Counted from the first letter of the stretch, positions 1 through 9,182 are shown. The stretch is 64,000 nucleotides of DNA from Sporocytophaga myxococcoides DSM 11118 (GCF_000426725.1 NZ_AUFX01000005.1:186001-250000), one strand, 5' to 3'. Numbers and translations are program-made. The notes: generated by a model from the letters alone, not told the origin.

Positions 1-1
1 A

Positions 2-1552
2 TGGAGCAAGCAATTTTATTACTTTAATGTAAATCAATGGCTTGAAGGTGATCCTGGCCAACCAGCACCTCCTGAAGAAAGAAAGCATAAACGAAACAGT
101 CAATGGAGGCATTTGAGTAATTCCAATATTATCTCTATGCCGGATAAATGGGAATATCCATGGTATGCTGCTTGGGATCTTGCGTTTCATTGTATTCCTC
201 TTGCGCGACTAGATCCTAATTTCGCAAAGAGACAACTGGTAGTGCTGCTGAGAGAATATTATATGCATCCAAACGGACAAATTCCTGCATATGAATGGAA
301 CTTCAGTGATGTTAACCCTCCTGTACATGCCTGGGCAGCATATAAAGTATATCAGATAGATAAAGAGTTTACCGGAAAAGGTGACTATGATTTTCTGGAG
401 AAAGTACTTCATAAACTCTTGCTTAACTTTACTTGGTGGGTAAACCAAAAAGACATTAGCGGTAACAATATCTTTGAAGGTGGTTTTCTCGGCCTGGATA
501 ATATCGGAGTGTTTGACAGAAGTCAGAAACTTCCTACCGGAGGATATCTTGAGCAAGCCGATGGCACAAGCTGGATGGCGATGTATTCATTGAACCTCCT
601 TAAGATTAGTACGGAGCTGGCTATGGAAAGGCCTGTTTATCAGGATGTGGCCACGAAATTCTTCGAACACTTTCTTTATATCGCTGGAGCCATTACCAAT
701 ATTGCTGGAAAAGGTATCAGTCTTTGGGATAATGAAGATGAGTTCTTTTATGACGTGCTTCATAAGCCTGAAGGAGAAAGCATTCCTATGAAGATCAGGT
801 CAATGGTAGGTTTGATTCCGATGTTTGCAGTGGAAACAATTGAACCGGAAATGGTATCTGAACTTCCGGATTTTAAAAGAAGATTGGAATGGGTACTGGA
901 AAATCGTCCTGATCTTTCTGTCTTGGTTTCGAGGTGGTATGAAGCAGGAAAGGGCGAGACAAGGCTACTGTCACTACTCAGAGGTTCAAGACTAAAAAAC
1001 TTGTTAAAGAGGGCTTTGGATGAAAAAGAATTCTTATCCGACTATGGTATTCGTGCCTTATCTAAGTATCATAAGGATAAGCCTTATGAAATAAAGGTCA
1101 ATGATAATTTATTCTCAGTGAGTTACCTTCCGGGTGAATCAGATTCGAAGCTGTTCGGTGGAAATTCAAACTGGAGAGGACCCATATGGTTTCCTGTGAA
1201 CTTCCTGCTGATCGAATCTCTGAATAAATTTTACCATTATTTCGGAGATGACTATAAAGTAGAATATCCGGTAGGTTCTGGAAATCTATTAAATCTTAAT
1301 GAGATCGCTCATCATCTTGGAGATCGTCTTATTAAGTTGTTTACAATGAATGCAGAAGGTAAAAGGCCTGTATTTGGGAATGTAGACAAGTTAAACAAAG
1401 ATCCTAATTTTAAAGACTACATCCTTTTTTACGAATATTTCCACGGTGATTCAGGCAAAGGACTGGGAGCTTCTCATCAGACAGGCTGGACGGGACTTGT
1501 AAGTGAATTGATATCTCAGAAATATGAATTTCTAAATCAAAAGAAAGTTTAG
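2..1552 (+). CDS. GH63-like glucosidase, C-terminal part (5' end outside window)
   Basis: The reading frame is open from base 2 with no convincing start codon, so the N-terminal part lies upstream. The visible 516 residues resemble the (alpha/alpha)6-barrel catalytic region of bacterial GH63/MGH1-like glucosidases, which hydrolyse alpha-glucosides. Family-like segments include [41 protein letters not shown] and, near the end, [19 protein letters not shown]. In GH63 an Asp and a Glu act as catalytic acids; the Asp of WNFSDVNPP and the Glu of EYFHGD are the likely candidates (inference). The family is usually about 850-900 residues, so roughly 40% is missing. No signal peptide can be judged. 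A secreted GH5 enzyme follows on the same strand but 510 bases away, so they are probably not in one operon. Confidence 0.85.
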   Translation, partial: WSKQFYYFNVNQWLEGDPGQPAPPEERKHKRNSQWRHLSNSNIISMPDKWEYPWYAAWDLAFHCIPLARLDPNFAKRQLVVLLREYYMHPNGQIPAYEWNFSDVNPPVHAWAAYKVYQIDKEFTGKGDYDFLEKVLHKLLLNFTWWVNQKDISGNNIFEGGFLGLDNIGVFDRSQKLPTGGYLEQADGTSWMAMYSLNLLKISTELAMERPVYQDVATKFFEHFLYIAGAITNIAGKGISLWDNEDEFFYDVLHKPEGESIPMKIRSMVGLIPMFAVETIEPEMVSELPDFKRRLEWVLENRPDLSVLVSRWYEAGKGETRLLSLLRGSRLKNLLKRALDEKEFLSDYGIRALSKYHKDKPYEIKVNDNLFSVSYLPGESDSKLFGGNSNWRGPIWFPVNFLLIESLNKFYHYFGDDYKVEYPVGSGNLLNLNEIAHHLGDRLIKLFTMNAEGKRPVFGNVDKLNKDPNFKDYILFYEYFHGDSGKGLGASHQTGWTGLVSELISQKYEFLNQKKV

Positions 1553-1566
1553 ATTCTAATAATGAG

Positions 1567-1609
1567 CTTGTCCGGAAAGGAATCATCAGATTCTTGTTCT
1601 CCGGACAAG
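1567..1609. terminator. Inverted repeat downstream of the GH63-like gene
   Basis: A perfect 10-bp inverted repeat (CTTGTCCGGA / TCCGGACAAG) surrounds a 23-base loop, beginning 15 bases after the stop codon. The right arm is followed by a weak T-rich stretch (catcttttg), so it may be a poor Rho-independent terminator or an RNA-stabilising hairpin. Confidence 0.4.
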
Positions 1610-1639
1610 TCATCTTTTGTACTCTGTATTAACCTCTTT

Positions 1640-1802
1640 GAATCAAGAACCTGAGTCCAAATGAAATGTTTAACTACAACCTGTTTATAGCCTTTATACT
1701 GGTGCCAGATTTGGATTTTTTGTTGATGCCTATCCACCAATTTCGGGACAGTATATCTTAAACCGCCGACCAATATTGCCATTCATAGCTAATGAAGAGT
1801 AG
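1640..1802 (+). pseudogene. Possible decayed protein-coding remnant
   Basis: Two overlapping frames read like pieces of one protein split by a frameshift. One contains NLSPNEMFNYNL; the next contains YSLYTGARFGFFVDAY and ends at a TAG at 1800-1802. The Gly/aromatic pattern is reminiscent of an outer-membrane beta-barrel strand, but no family is recognised and no start codon or promoter fits. The rest of the 1553-2062 gap is A+T-rich and looks non-coding. Confidence 0.2.
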
Positions 1803-1980
1803 GCATAGAATTACATTAATCGAAAGGTTATACTGTTTTATAATTTTTGGAGTATTTGTATTTTGTAGATGTTTGTTATTTATTTTTTTATACAAGGTGT
1901 TTAGCATCACTAAGCTTTGTCGATTTTGATATGGTATTTTTCTTACAATAATTATATATAATATTTGATGGGTTAAGTTT

Positions 1981-2013
1981 TTTGTCGAATCAGATAAACA
2001 ATAATTGTATTTG
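1981..2013 (+). promoter_or_regulatory. Candidate Bacteroidota-type promoter for the GH5 gene
   Basis: A TTTG at 1981-1984 is followed after 21 bases by TGTATTTG at 2006-2013. This differs from the Bacteroidota -7 consensus TAnnTTTG at one position. It lies about 50 bases before the ATG of the glucanase gene, a normal leader length. Called by eye. Confidence 0.4.
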
Positions 2014-2062
2014 TAGTTTTAAATCTGGAAATTTTACAAAAAAAAATTAAAAACCTTCAATT

Positions 2063-5000
2063 ATGAAGCACTTCTCCTTCATTAGAAATATAGCTTTTCT
2101 AATATTATTTTTTTGCTGGCAGAATAGCTTTGCTCAATATCCTGCAGGTTCGCCTGTTGCCATGAATGGTAAACTTAAGGTTGTAGGATCTCAATTGACA
2201 AGTGAATGCGGGAATCCTGTACAACTTAAGGGATTCAGCACTCATGGTGTGCAATGGTTTTCTAATTGTGTGAAAACTTCAGCATTGGATGAGCTGGTCA
2301 ACAACTGGGGAATAGATATTTTCCGTCTTGCAATGTATGTGCAGGAACAAGGCTATATTACCAAACCGGATTACTGGAAATCATATATCGATACATGGGT
2401 GGATGAATGTGAGAAAAGAGGTGTTTATTGTATGATTGACTGGCATGTTCTGAATCCCGGTGATCCGAATGCTAATCTGACTGAATCTAAAGATTTCTGG
2501 ACTTACATGGCCACTAAACACGGTGGAAAGAAACACGTGCTGTTCGAAATCTGTAATGAGCCAAATGGTGTAAGCTGGTCTACAGTGAAGACCTATGCGA
2601 ACGCAGTTATTCCCGTCATCAGAGCTATTGATCCAAATACGATTATAATTGTTGGTACTCCAAACTGGAGTCAGGATGTGGACATAGCAGCAAATGATCC
2701 TTTGAATTACACTAATATAATGTATACACTACATTTTTATAGCGGTTCCCATTTTCAGTCTTTAAGAGATAAGGGGAATGCTGCAATTGCAAAGGGTAAA
2801 GCGCTTTTTGTAACTGAATGCGGTTCTTCGGATGCAAGCGGTAACGGTGGTCCTTACCTTTCAGAATTCGATAATTGGATAAGCTGGATGAATTCGAAGA
2901 AGATCAGTTGGATCAACTGGAGCTATTCTGATAAAGCGGAAAGCTCAGCTGCACTTAGTCCTGGTGCTTGTAATGCAAATGCCTGGAATAATCTTACGCA
3001 GTCTGGAACATATATGAAAGCTAAATTATCCGTTGCTGATAATTTTATTTCTTGTGTGGTAAATACTCCTCCAACAGTTTCAATAACTTCTCCTGCGAAC
3101 AATGCAACATACGCAGCTGGTGCGAGCATAACATTGACAGCAAGTGCTTCAGATGCAGATGGTCAAATCAGTAAAGTAGAATTCTATAATGGTACCACAT
3201 TGCTGGGCTCCTCAACTACTTCTCCTTATGCATATACCTGGGCCGGAGTAGCTGCAGGAACTTACACTATAACAGCAAAAGCTACCGACAATGGTGGCTC
3301 AATAACTACTTCTACTGCAATTGCTATTGTGGTAAATGCGAATAAAGTTCCCACAGTTTCAATAACAGCTCCTGTAAACAATGCAACTTTTGAAGGTGGG
3401 ACGAACATAACACTGACGGCTAGTGCAGTAGATGCAGATGGTACGGTCAGCAAGGTAGAATTTTATAATGGTACCACATTGCTGGGTTCAGCAACTACTT
3501 CTCCTTATACTTATATTTGGACAGGTGTTGCTCCTGGAAATTATTCTATAACGGCTAAGGCTACTGATGATAAAGGAGGTATTGGCAGTTCAACTGCTAT
3601 AAAGATTACTGTAACAGTCCCTCAAACTCCTTATGGCGGTAAAGTTTGGCCAATTGCAGGAAGGATAGAAGCTGAGAACTATGATCTGGGAGGAAGCGGT
3701 CTTGGGTATTCTGATTCTGATGCTGGGAATGCTGGTTCTGCTTTCAGAACAGACGATGTTGATATTGAAGCGTCAACAGATGCAGGGGGAGGTTATAATG
3801 TTGGTTGGACAGTAGCCGGCGAATGGTTGGAGTATTCTGTAAATGTGTCAGAGGCAGGAAAATATGATTTTAAGGTAAGGGTAGCTGCTGCAGCAGCAGG
3901 CAAAAGCATGCATATTGAAATGAATGGTATTAATGTTACTGGTGCAATCACAATTCCTAATACAGGTGATTTTCAAGCATGGCAGACAGTTACGATTCCC
4001 GCAATTTCTTTAACTACCGGAAATCAAATCATGAAAATTGTATTCGATTCGGATGAGATAAACCTTAATTATGTCGACGTATCTGCTGTTAATAAAGCTC
4101 CTGTTGTGAGTATTACAGCCCCTTTAAATAATACCTCTTACGTTGCAGCTGCATCATTTACAATCACAGCCAATGCGACTGATTCAGATGGAAATATTAC
4201 CAAAGTTGAGTTTTACAATGGCACTGCTTTATTAGGAAGCGATGCAACATCTCCGTTCTCCTACGACTGGAATAATGTTGCTGCTGGTACATATACTATT
4301 ACTGCAAAAGCTACAGATAATAGTGGTGCATCAACTGTAAGTTCAGTCATTACTGTTGTTGTGAATGCGAATAAACTTCCATCTGTTTCATTGACAGCTC
4401 CAGGAAATAATACAGAACTAGTTCTTGCGGCTCCAGCTTCGAATCTTTCATTGACAGCTTCTGCTTCAGATACAGATGGATCCATTGTTAAAGTTGAGTT
4501 TTATAATGGAAGCACATTGCTTGGAACAGACAATACATCTCCCTATGTTTATACATTAGCTACTTTGTCGGCAGGTACTTATACCATAACAGCGAAGGCT
4601 ACAGACGATAAAGGCGGAGTGTCAACCTCAAATGCCGTGACTCTTATTGCAAATCAGGCGCCTACAGTTTCAATTACATCCCCTTTAAACAATGTCTCTT
4701 TTGTAGCCCTTGCAGATATCACTATTACTGCGGATGCGTCTGACGCAGAAGGGATGCTTTCTAAAGTTGAGTTTTATAACGGTACCACCTTGCTTGGTTC
4801 TGATTTGACTGCTCCATATAGCTATATCTGGAACGGTGTTGCTGCTGGAACATATAATATCACAGCAAAAGCTACAGATAATTATGGAGCTACGCTCACA
4901 AGTGATGTAGTTAAAATAACTGTAAATGCAAATAAACTACCATCTGTTTTCATCACAGCACCAGTAAGTAACACAGTTCTACAGGCTCCTGCAACTAATG

Positions 5001-6313
5001 TTGTATTGTCCGCAGACGCTGCAGACTCTGACGGTACGATTACTAAAGTTGAATTTTATAATGGTAGCACACTATTAGGAGCAGATGCTTCATCTCCATA
5101 TAGTTTCACGTGGGCTTCTATAGCTGCCGGTAAATACACCATTACAGCTAAAGCAATTGATGATAAAGGAGGAGTGACAGTTTCTACTGCTGTTTTATTG
5201 GTTGTTAATAAGGCACCTTCGGCAGCAATAACATCACCATCAAACAATGCATCCTTTGTAGCTCCAGCTTTAGTTACAATAAGCGCTGATGCAAAAGATT
5301 CAGATGGTTCTGTGGCTAAAGTTGAATTTTATTCAGGGGGTACTTTAATAGGAACAGATCTTATTGCTCCTTATACCTTTACTTTATCTGATTTGCCTGT
5401 GGGTACTTATACGATCACAATCAAAGCAACAGACAATGATGGAGCAGCAACAACCAGTTCTACAGTATCATTTAAAGTGAATGAAAATCAACCTTCTGTG
5501 ATTCTGGTAAACTCTCCGGCAAATAATACTACAGTTAAAGTTGGCTCATCTGTTAATTTTGATATTTCAGTAGTTGATCCTGATGGAAGCATTGCAAAGG
5601 TTGAATATTATGATGGAACAATTTTAATAGGAACCTCAACTTCTGCTCCTTTTAATATTAACTGGACATTTACAGGAACAGGGGCGCATAACATCACTAT
5701 TAAGGTTACTGATGGCAATGGCGGGGTAACAATTTCATCTCCGATAGCATTGACAGCAGTAACTAATCAATCACCTACGGTGAAAATCACATCTCCAAAG
5801 AATAATGCTATATTACTTTCTTCTGAGGAAATAATTTTAACAGCAGATGCAGCAGATGCAGATGGAAATGTGTCAAAAGTAGAATTTTATAATGGAAGCA
5901 CTCTCTTAGGTTCCGCTTTTAACGCTCCTTACGAATTTACATGGCTAAATCCAGGTGATGGCATTTATACAATCATTGCAGTTGCGGTAGATGACAACGG
6001 AGTAAAGATGCCATCAGTTCCTGTGACCATTAATGTGGCTCCGGTAATATCTGGAATTCACTCCGGAACATCATTGTCACAATTAAAATTATATCCTAAT
6101 CCTAGTTATACAGATTTCAAATTTGTAGTAAATGAAGACATCGAAAGTTATTCGGTTGTAAATCTTCTGGGAGAAACGGTTTCTTCAGAAGGAAGAGTTT
6201 CCGGCGGACAGGAAATAACTTTGGGAGAGGATCTGGCGCAGGGAGCATATGTTTTAAAAGTAATCTATGCTTCTGGTAAAAAGGAGGCTGTAAGGATGAT
6301 TAAGATAAAGTAA
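2063..6313 (+). CDS. Secreted modular GH5 endoglucanase with Ig-like repeats, CBM6 and T9SS sorting domain
   Basis: This 1416-residue protein is probably an extracellular beta-glucanase (cellulase type). Residues 1-24 are a signal peptide ending NSFA. The GH5 catalytic domain covers about 30-325, with the acid/base Glu166 in EICNEPNG and the likely nucleophile Glu252 in VTECGSS. Two Big_7-type Ig-like repeats (335-525) precede a CBM6 module (about 526-676, with RIEAENYD and AGEWLEYSV). Seven more Ig-like repeats run to about 1335, each carrying a KVEFYNGxTLLG-like core. The last 75 residues (LKLYPNPS...YVLKVIYASGKKEAVRMIK) form a T9SS type A sorting domain, so export through the Por system and surface attachment or release is expected. 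Substrate preference cannot be fixed from sequence. Internal repeat homogeneity suggests duplication. Confidence 0.93.
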   Translation: MKHFSFIRNIAFLILFFCWQNSFAQYPAGSPVAMNGKLKVVGSQLTSECGNPVQLKGFSTHGVQWFSNCVKTSALDELVNNWGIDIFRLAMYVQEQGYITKPDYWKSYIDTWVDECEKRGVYCMIDWHVLNPGDPNANLTESKDFWTYMATKHGGKKHVLFEICNEPNGVSWSTVKTYANAVIPVIRAIDPNTIIIVGTPNWSQDVDIAANDPLNYTNIMYTLHFYSGSHFQSLRDKGNAAIAKGKALFVTECGSSDASGNGGPYLSEFDNWISWMNSKKISWINWSYSDKAESSAALSPGACNANAWNNLTQSGTYMKAKLSVADNFISCVVNTPPTVSITSPANNATYAAGASITLTASASDADGQISKVEFYNGTTLLGSSTTSPYAYTWAGVAAGTYTITAKATDNGGSITTSTAIAIVVNANKVPTVSITAPVNNATFEGGTNITLTASAVDADGTVSKVEFYNGTTLLGSATTSPYTYIWTGVAPGNYSITAKATDDKGGIGSSTAIKITVTVPQTPYGGKVWPIAGRIEAENYDLGGSGLGYSDSDAGNAGSAFRTDDVDIEASTDAGGGYNVGWTVAGEWLEYSVNVSEAGKYDFKVRVAAAAAGKSMHIEMNGINVTGAITIPNTGDFQAWQTVTIPAISLTTGNQIMKIVFDSDEINLNYVDVSAVNKAPVVSITAPLNNTSYVAAASFTITANATDSDGNITKVEFYNGTALLGSDATSPFSYDWNNVAAGTYTITAKATDNSGASTVSSVITVVVNANKLPSVSLTAPGNNTELVLAAPASNLSLTASASDTDGSIVKVEFYNGSTLLGTDNTSPYVYTLATLSAGTYTITAKATDDKGGVSTSNAVTLIANQAPTVSITSPLNNVSFVALADITITADASDAEGMLSKVEFYNGTTLLGSDLTAPYSYIWNGVAAGTYNITAKATDNYGATLTSDVVKITVNANKLPSVFITAPVSNTVLQAPATNVVLSADAADSDGTITKVEFYNGSTLLGADASSPYSFTWASIAAGKYTITAKAIDDKGGVTVSTAVLLVVNKAPSAAITSPSNNASFVAPALVTISADAKDSDGSVAKVEFYSGGTLIGTDLIAPYTFTLSDLPVGTYTITIKATDNDGAATTSSTVSFKVNENQPSVILVNSPANNTTVKVGSSVNFDISVVDPDGSIAKVEYYDGTILIGTSTSAPFNINWTFTGTGAHNITIKVTDGNGGVTISSPIALTAVTNQSPTVKITSPKNNAILLSSEEIILTADAADADGNVSKVEFYNGSTLLGSAFNAPYEFTWLNPGDGIYTIIAVAVDDNGVKMPSVPVTINVAPVISGIHSGTSLSQLKLYPNPSYTDFKFVVNEDIESYSVVNLLGETVSSEGRVSGGQEITLGEDLAQGAYVLKVIYASGKKEAVRMIKIK
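3065..6040 (+). repeat. Nine tandem Ig-like domain repeats within the GH5 gene
   Basis: Nine units of about 270 bases encode Ig-like domains recognisable by KVEFYNG-(T/S)-LLG followed by SPYxYxW and GTYTITAKATD. Two units lie before the CBM6 (3065-3630) and seven after it (about 4100-6040). DNA identity is visible between units, for example the recurring gttgagttttataatgg. Confidence 0.9.
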
Positions 6314-6335
6314 AAATATAGGTAGTTCCATTTAT

Positions 6336-6375
6336 AAAAAAAGCGGATCGTACAAAGTATGGTCCGCTTTTTTTT
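6336..6375. terminator. Bidirectional Rho-independent terminator
   Basis: An A-tract, an 11-bp stem (GCGGATCGTAC / GTATGGTCCGC, with two G-T pairs), an AAA loop and an eight-base T-tract sit between the convergent GH5 gene and the gene ending at 6410. The A and T tracts make it usable on both strands. Confidence 0.9.
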
Positions 6376-6409
6376 GTAATGAATAAAAACTGTTGGTTGA
6401 ATCTCTTAA

Positions 6410-6946
6410 TTATTCTTTTCCTTTCTCTCCAACAAACACCTGTGATGAATTTTTAAATAATATATTGAATGTTGTTAAAGAACCGTAGATACGAGTGATA
6501 TACTGCTGCATATCTACTTTTTCATTATCCGTCATGACAGGGTGGGCATTAATCTTTTGTTCCAGAACTCTTAATCGGTCCCTAAGCATTACGATTTTAT
6601 GAAAGAAAGTATCAAGAGGTACTTCTTTTGGCTTTACTGAATCATCATAGGATTTAATAATCAATGTGCCTTTTTTCCATTTGTCCGCAATATGTACTAC
6701 TTCCGAAAGATCTGACCATTTTCTGAGAATGCCAATCAAGGTAGTTTCAACATCATCAGTGCTTATCATTCGTTCTTCCGGAGCAAGCAGTTCCAGTACT
6801 TCTATTTCTTCGGTATCTTTAGGAATTTCAATGATGCCTTTGCCAAAAAAGCTGATCCTGTAATTTCCCAGTTTTGTTCCGGCAACTATTCCCTCGCCGA
6901 ATCTATTGTGATTAATTCTGGAACCAACGCCTAGTATTCTTTCCAT
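6410..6946 (-). CDS. Conserved Bacteroidota protein with Tudor/KOW-like N-terminus
   Basis: A 178-residue cytoplasmic protein with no signal peptide or membrane segment. Residues 4-45 (GVGSRINHNRFGEGIV and the following beta-rich stretch) resemble the small SH3/Tudor-like barrel found at the C-terminus of UvrD/PcrA helicases and in CarD-like proteins, which bind RNA polymerase or nucleic acid. The remainder is charged and helical (RDRLRVLEQKINAHPVM). The function is unknown; an RNAP- or DNA-associated role is only a suggestion. It is convergent with the GH5 gene and its own upstream region is long and A+T-rich. Confidence 0.7.
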   Translation of the reverse strand: MERILGVGSRINHNRFGEGIVAGTKLGNYRISFFGKGIIEIPKDTEEIEVLELLAPEERMISTDDVETTLIGILRKWSDLSEVVHIADKWKKGTLIIKSYDDSVKPKEVPLDTFFHKIVMLRDRLRVLEQKINAHPVMTDNEKVDMQQYITRIYGSLTTFNILFKNSSQVFVGEKGKE

Positions 6947-7242
6947 TTTTTGTAAAATATTGTTTGAAGATTGTTAAGGTAAAACAAGAGTTATTAAAAA
7001 TCAAATTTTTAAAATTAACGTCACAGATTATACCTTTTGCTTTGAATCCTTAAGTTGCTTTTAATAATTATTTCAATTTCTGAACCATCAACTTTTTCGT
7101 TTAATGTTAACTTTAAATTACCTACAAATGCACCTTTTGTTAGGAAACTGAAAGAAGTTTTTTGGGGATTATATAGATGTATAATATTTATGATGGGATA
7201 ATAAATTTGGTAAATTGTTAAATCTATAATAAGTATTCTAAT

Positions 7243-7310
7243 CTATATAATTCCTGAAGCCATGGCTTTCTTTAGCAGGTCACCAGATCTTTTACACTCA
7301 TCTTCCTTTT
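7243..7310 (-). pseudogene. C-terminal scrap of a third LuxR-type regulator
   Basis: Read on the minus strand, about 20 codons give KRSGDLLKKAMASGII followed by TAG (7243-7245). This matches the extreme C-terminus of the intact regulator at 7458-8261 (VKRSGDLMKAAIKAGLL) and of the broken copy at 8721 (VKRSGDLLKKALSAGIV). Upstream the frame quickly loses similarity, so only the tail of a former paralogue remains. The rest of the 6947-7457 gap shows nothing else recognisable. Confidence 0.7.
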
Positions 7311-7457
7311 TTTTATTGCTTTTTAGTATAGATCCTTTTTCAGAAAGAGGAGAAGGGCTTTTGTTTACCTAAAAAAATAGGTTGCTCAATGAATTACTTG
7401 ATGCGTAATCTAAAAAATGAAAGAAGATGTTGAAAGCCTTGGAAAAGCAGAGATTCT

Positions 7458-8261
7458 TTATAATAATCCTGCTTTAATTGCTGCTTTCATCAAATCTCCG
7501 GATCTTTTTACATCCATTTTCTTTAACATATTTTTTCTGTGCTTATACACGGTATGCAGGCTGATGAAAAGAGCATCTGCAATTTCTCTGCTTGAAAACC
7601 CCTGACTCATGAGGTGTAAAATTTCAATTTCCCTTTCTGTCAAATTGGTTGATTCCTCATCACATAGGAAGGACTCTTTGTATATATTGTGATAAATGCC
7701 ATCTTGATTTTTTTGAGCAATCACAAAGGTGATAAAATTGTCATTTTTGAAATCATGAATGTCTGTCACCTGTTTTAGCAGCCAGTGTGGATTATTATCT
7801 TCATTTTGTCTCACAACAGTGATTTGATTCAGATACCACCTTTGAGAGCCATCTTTGTGGCTCATTAATGCAGAGAATGAGATTTTCAGATCCATTAGTG
7901 TTCCCGAATGTTTATGCTGGTTAAAAAACTTAAACATTGTAGGGAATATTTTATCCAGTATTATTTTAAGCTGATTGGGCGCAAATAAAGAGAAAGTTTT
8001 TCTGAAACCTTCTTTATATATATCAGATGGCTCATGGCCTAGAATAGCAAGGATATTGTCACTTACAAATAGATATTCCTGAGTTAAAATATCTATAACA
8101 CAAATTATGTTAGGGGAATGTTTCAGATGTGGATATATCTCCTGAAGCCTTTTTATTTTTTCAATATGATAATATATATCAGGCTCATTTGCCAAAGAAG
8201 CAATCTCGTCATTGATCACATTCAGTTCAGTATATCTTTTCTGCAAGTTTGTAACACCCAT
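7458..8261 (-). CDS. PAS-domain LuxR-type transcriptional regulator
   Basis: A 267-residue regulator. About 45-190 forms a PAS-like sensor region (SPNIICVIDILTQEYLFVS through WLLKQVTDIHDFKND). Residues 207-255 form a LuxR/FixJ-type helix-turn-helix (LTEREIEILHLMSQGFSSRE then HTVYKHRKNMLKKM). It lacks a receiver domain, so its signal is presumably a ligand or partner sensed by the PAS fold. It is the only intact member of a local family of three. A duplicated RNA-like module and a 20-bp palindrome lie 120-270 bases upstream, and related palindromes lie near 9.93 and 10.23 kb. LuxR-type regulators bind such palindromes, so this protein is the natural candidate to act on them (inference). Confidence 0.88.
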   Translation of the reverse strand: MGVTNLQKRYTELNVINDEIASLANEPDIYYHIEKIKRLQEIYPHLKHSPNIICVIDILTQEYLFVSDNILAILGHEPSDIYKEGFRKTFSLFAPNQLKIILDKIFPTMFKFFNQHKHSGTLMDLKISFSALMSHKDGSQRWYLNQITVVRQNEDNNPHWLLKQVTDIHDFKNDNFITFVIAQKNQDGIYHNIYKESFLCDEESTNLTEREIEILHLMSQGFSSREIADALFISLHTVYKHRKNMLKKMDVKRSGDLMKAAIKAGLL

Positions 8262-8377
8262 AGAAGAATAAGTTTAGTTATAAAAAAGGTTTTGTAAAAA
8301 AATAGATTGAACAGTGAAAAGGTACGATATATTAGGTGATAATAATAATAAATTTGCTGGAATTCTTTAGGGTTAGC

Positions 8378-8479
8378 AAAAAAAAAACGGCAGATTCAAA
8401 TAAATGAATCTACCGTTTAGTTTAGTCGAGTTTAAAAAAATAGCTGATTGAACTTCCCAAGTATTACTTAATAATCACA
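8378..8479 (-). ncRNA. Putative small RNA, copy A
   Basis: A stretch of about 100 bases on the minus strand begins just after a -7-like element and ends in a 12-bp hairpin with one mismatch (8387-8416) followed by ten T residues. It is closely matched by copy B at 10096-10192. Shared blocks include (A/G)TGATTATTAAGTAA at the predicted 5' end and TTCAATCAGCTATTT in the middle. The terminator stems differ in sequence but stay paired, with one G-C to A-T covarying pair. No convincing ORF is present; a conserved four-codon frame followed by TAA begins at the 5' end. It could instead be an attenuator leader for the LuxR gene starting at 8261. Confidence 0.5.
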
Positions 8480-8482
8480 ATA

Positions 8483-8531
8483 CAAAAATTGTAAAATATT
8501 GATCTTAGGTCAATAACCATTAGTGGTTATT
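8483..8531 (-). promoter_or_regulatory. Palindromic operator with abutting promoter, site A
   Basis: The palindrome AATAACCA-N4-TGGTTATT occupies 8512-8531. On the minus strand its last two bases begin a TTG (8513-8511). Exactly 20 bases further is AATTTTTG (8490-8483), one mismatch from TAnnTTTG. The same geometry is seen at sites B and C. Confidence 0.6.
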
Positions 8532-8633
8532 TTTAATGATAGACTGAGCAATTCGAAAAGGATTTATTAAAAAACTTTTAAAGTAGGAGAACTCTGTTGA
8601 TTTTTAGAAGAAGGATAATAATTGAAAGTTTGA

Positions 8634-8677
8634 TTCACGAGTATTGATGAATCTTATCATTCATCAATACTCGTGAA
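8634..8677. repeat. Perfect 19-bp inverted repeat
   Basis: Two perfect 19-bp arms (8634-8652 and 8659-8677) flank a six-base loop, CTTATC. It lies 44 bases after the stop of the LuxR pseudogene. There is no T-tract on the minus strand, so it is not a standard terminator. It may be an RNA-stabilising hairpin or the remains of a mobile element end. Confidence 0.75.
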
Positions 8678-8720
8678 AGGAATATAAAAAAATGGTTTTA
8701 CAAAAGCGGAATTGTTGTTA

Positions 8721-9175
8721 TCAAACAATACCTGCACTTAAAGCTTTCTTTAATAGATCTCCTGATCTTTTAACATTCAATTTTTTTAACATATTTTTTC
8801 TATGTTTATAATAGTATGCTCGCTGACAAATAAGTAGCCTGCAATTTCTTTACTGGTGAGGCCTTGTCCCATAAGATTCAGTACTTCAACTTCTCTTTCA
8901 GAAAGAATATTTTTTTGATCTCCACATAAAAAGGTCCTCTTCATGATATTTATATAAACTCCCTTCTTATCTTTTTTGTGAACAGAAAAGGTGATATTTT
9001 CATCATTTTTGAATTGATGGATATCAGTCATTTGATTTATTAAAATGCGGGCATTGTTGTTCTAATCTCTTGATATAACCGTTACTTGATGATGGAACTA
9101 TCTTTGAGAGCCGTCTTTATGATTGAGTTTGATGCTGTATGTGGATTTTATATCTTCAATTTCGCTACCTCAGAC
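8721..9175 (-). pseudogene. Broken PAS-LuxR regulator paralogue
   Basis: The minus strand carries a degraded copy of the 7458-8261 gene. The C-terminal frame ends with KRSGDLLKKALSAGIV and TGA at 8721-8723. A one-base deletion near 8812 (within SEHTI/YKHRKNM) separates it from the upstream HTH frame (ILSEREVEVLNLMGQGLTSK). Further upstream are two in-frame stops: one replaces the Trp of GSQRWY, the other follows the VTVISRD segment. Similarity begins abruptly near 9175, so roughly the first 120 residues are absent. Several independent lesions mean this is a decayed gene and not a sequencing slip. Confidence 0.85.
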
Positions 9176-9182
9176 GTACCTG

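Noticed and set aside
1549-1782. Minus-strand 77-codon ORF after the GH63-like gene
   Set aside because: It spans the terminator-like hairpin, overlaps the end of the upstream gene and has no protein-like motif or codon pattern.
3065-6040. Regular repeats as a CRISPR array or minisatellite
   Set aside because: The period is about 270 bases and in frame, encoding Ig-like domains; there are no short direct repeats with unique spacers.
8786-9031. 81-residue LuxR-like ORF as a functional small regulator
   Set aside because: Its end is produced by a frameshift inside the HTH and its start lies within the former PAS domain; the intact pattern is given by 7458-8261.
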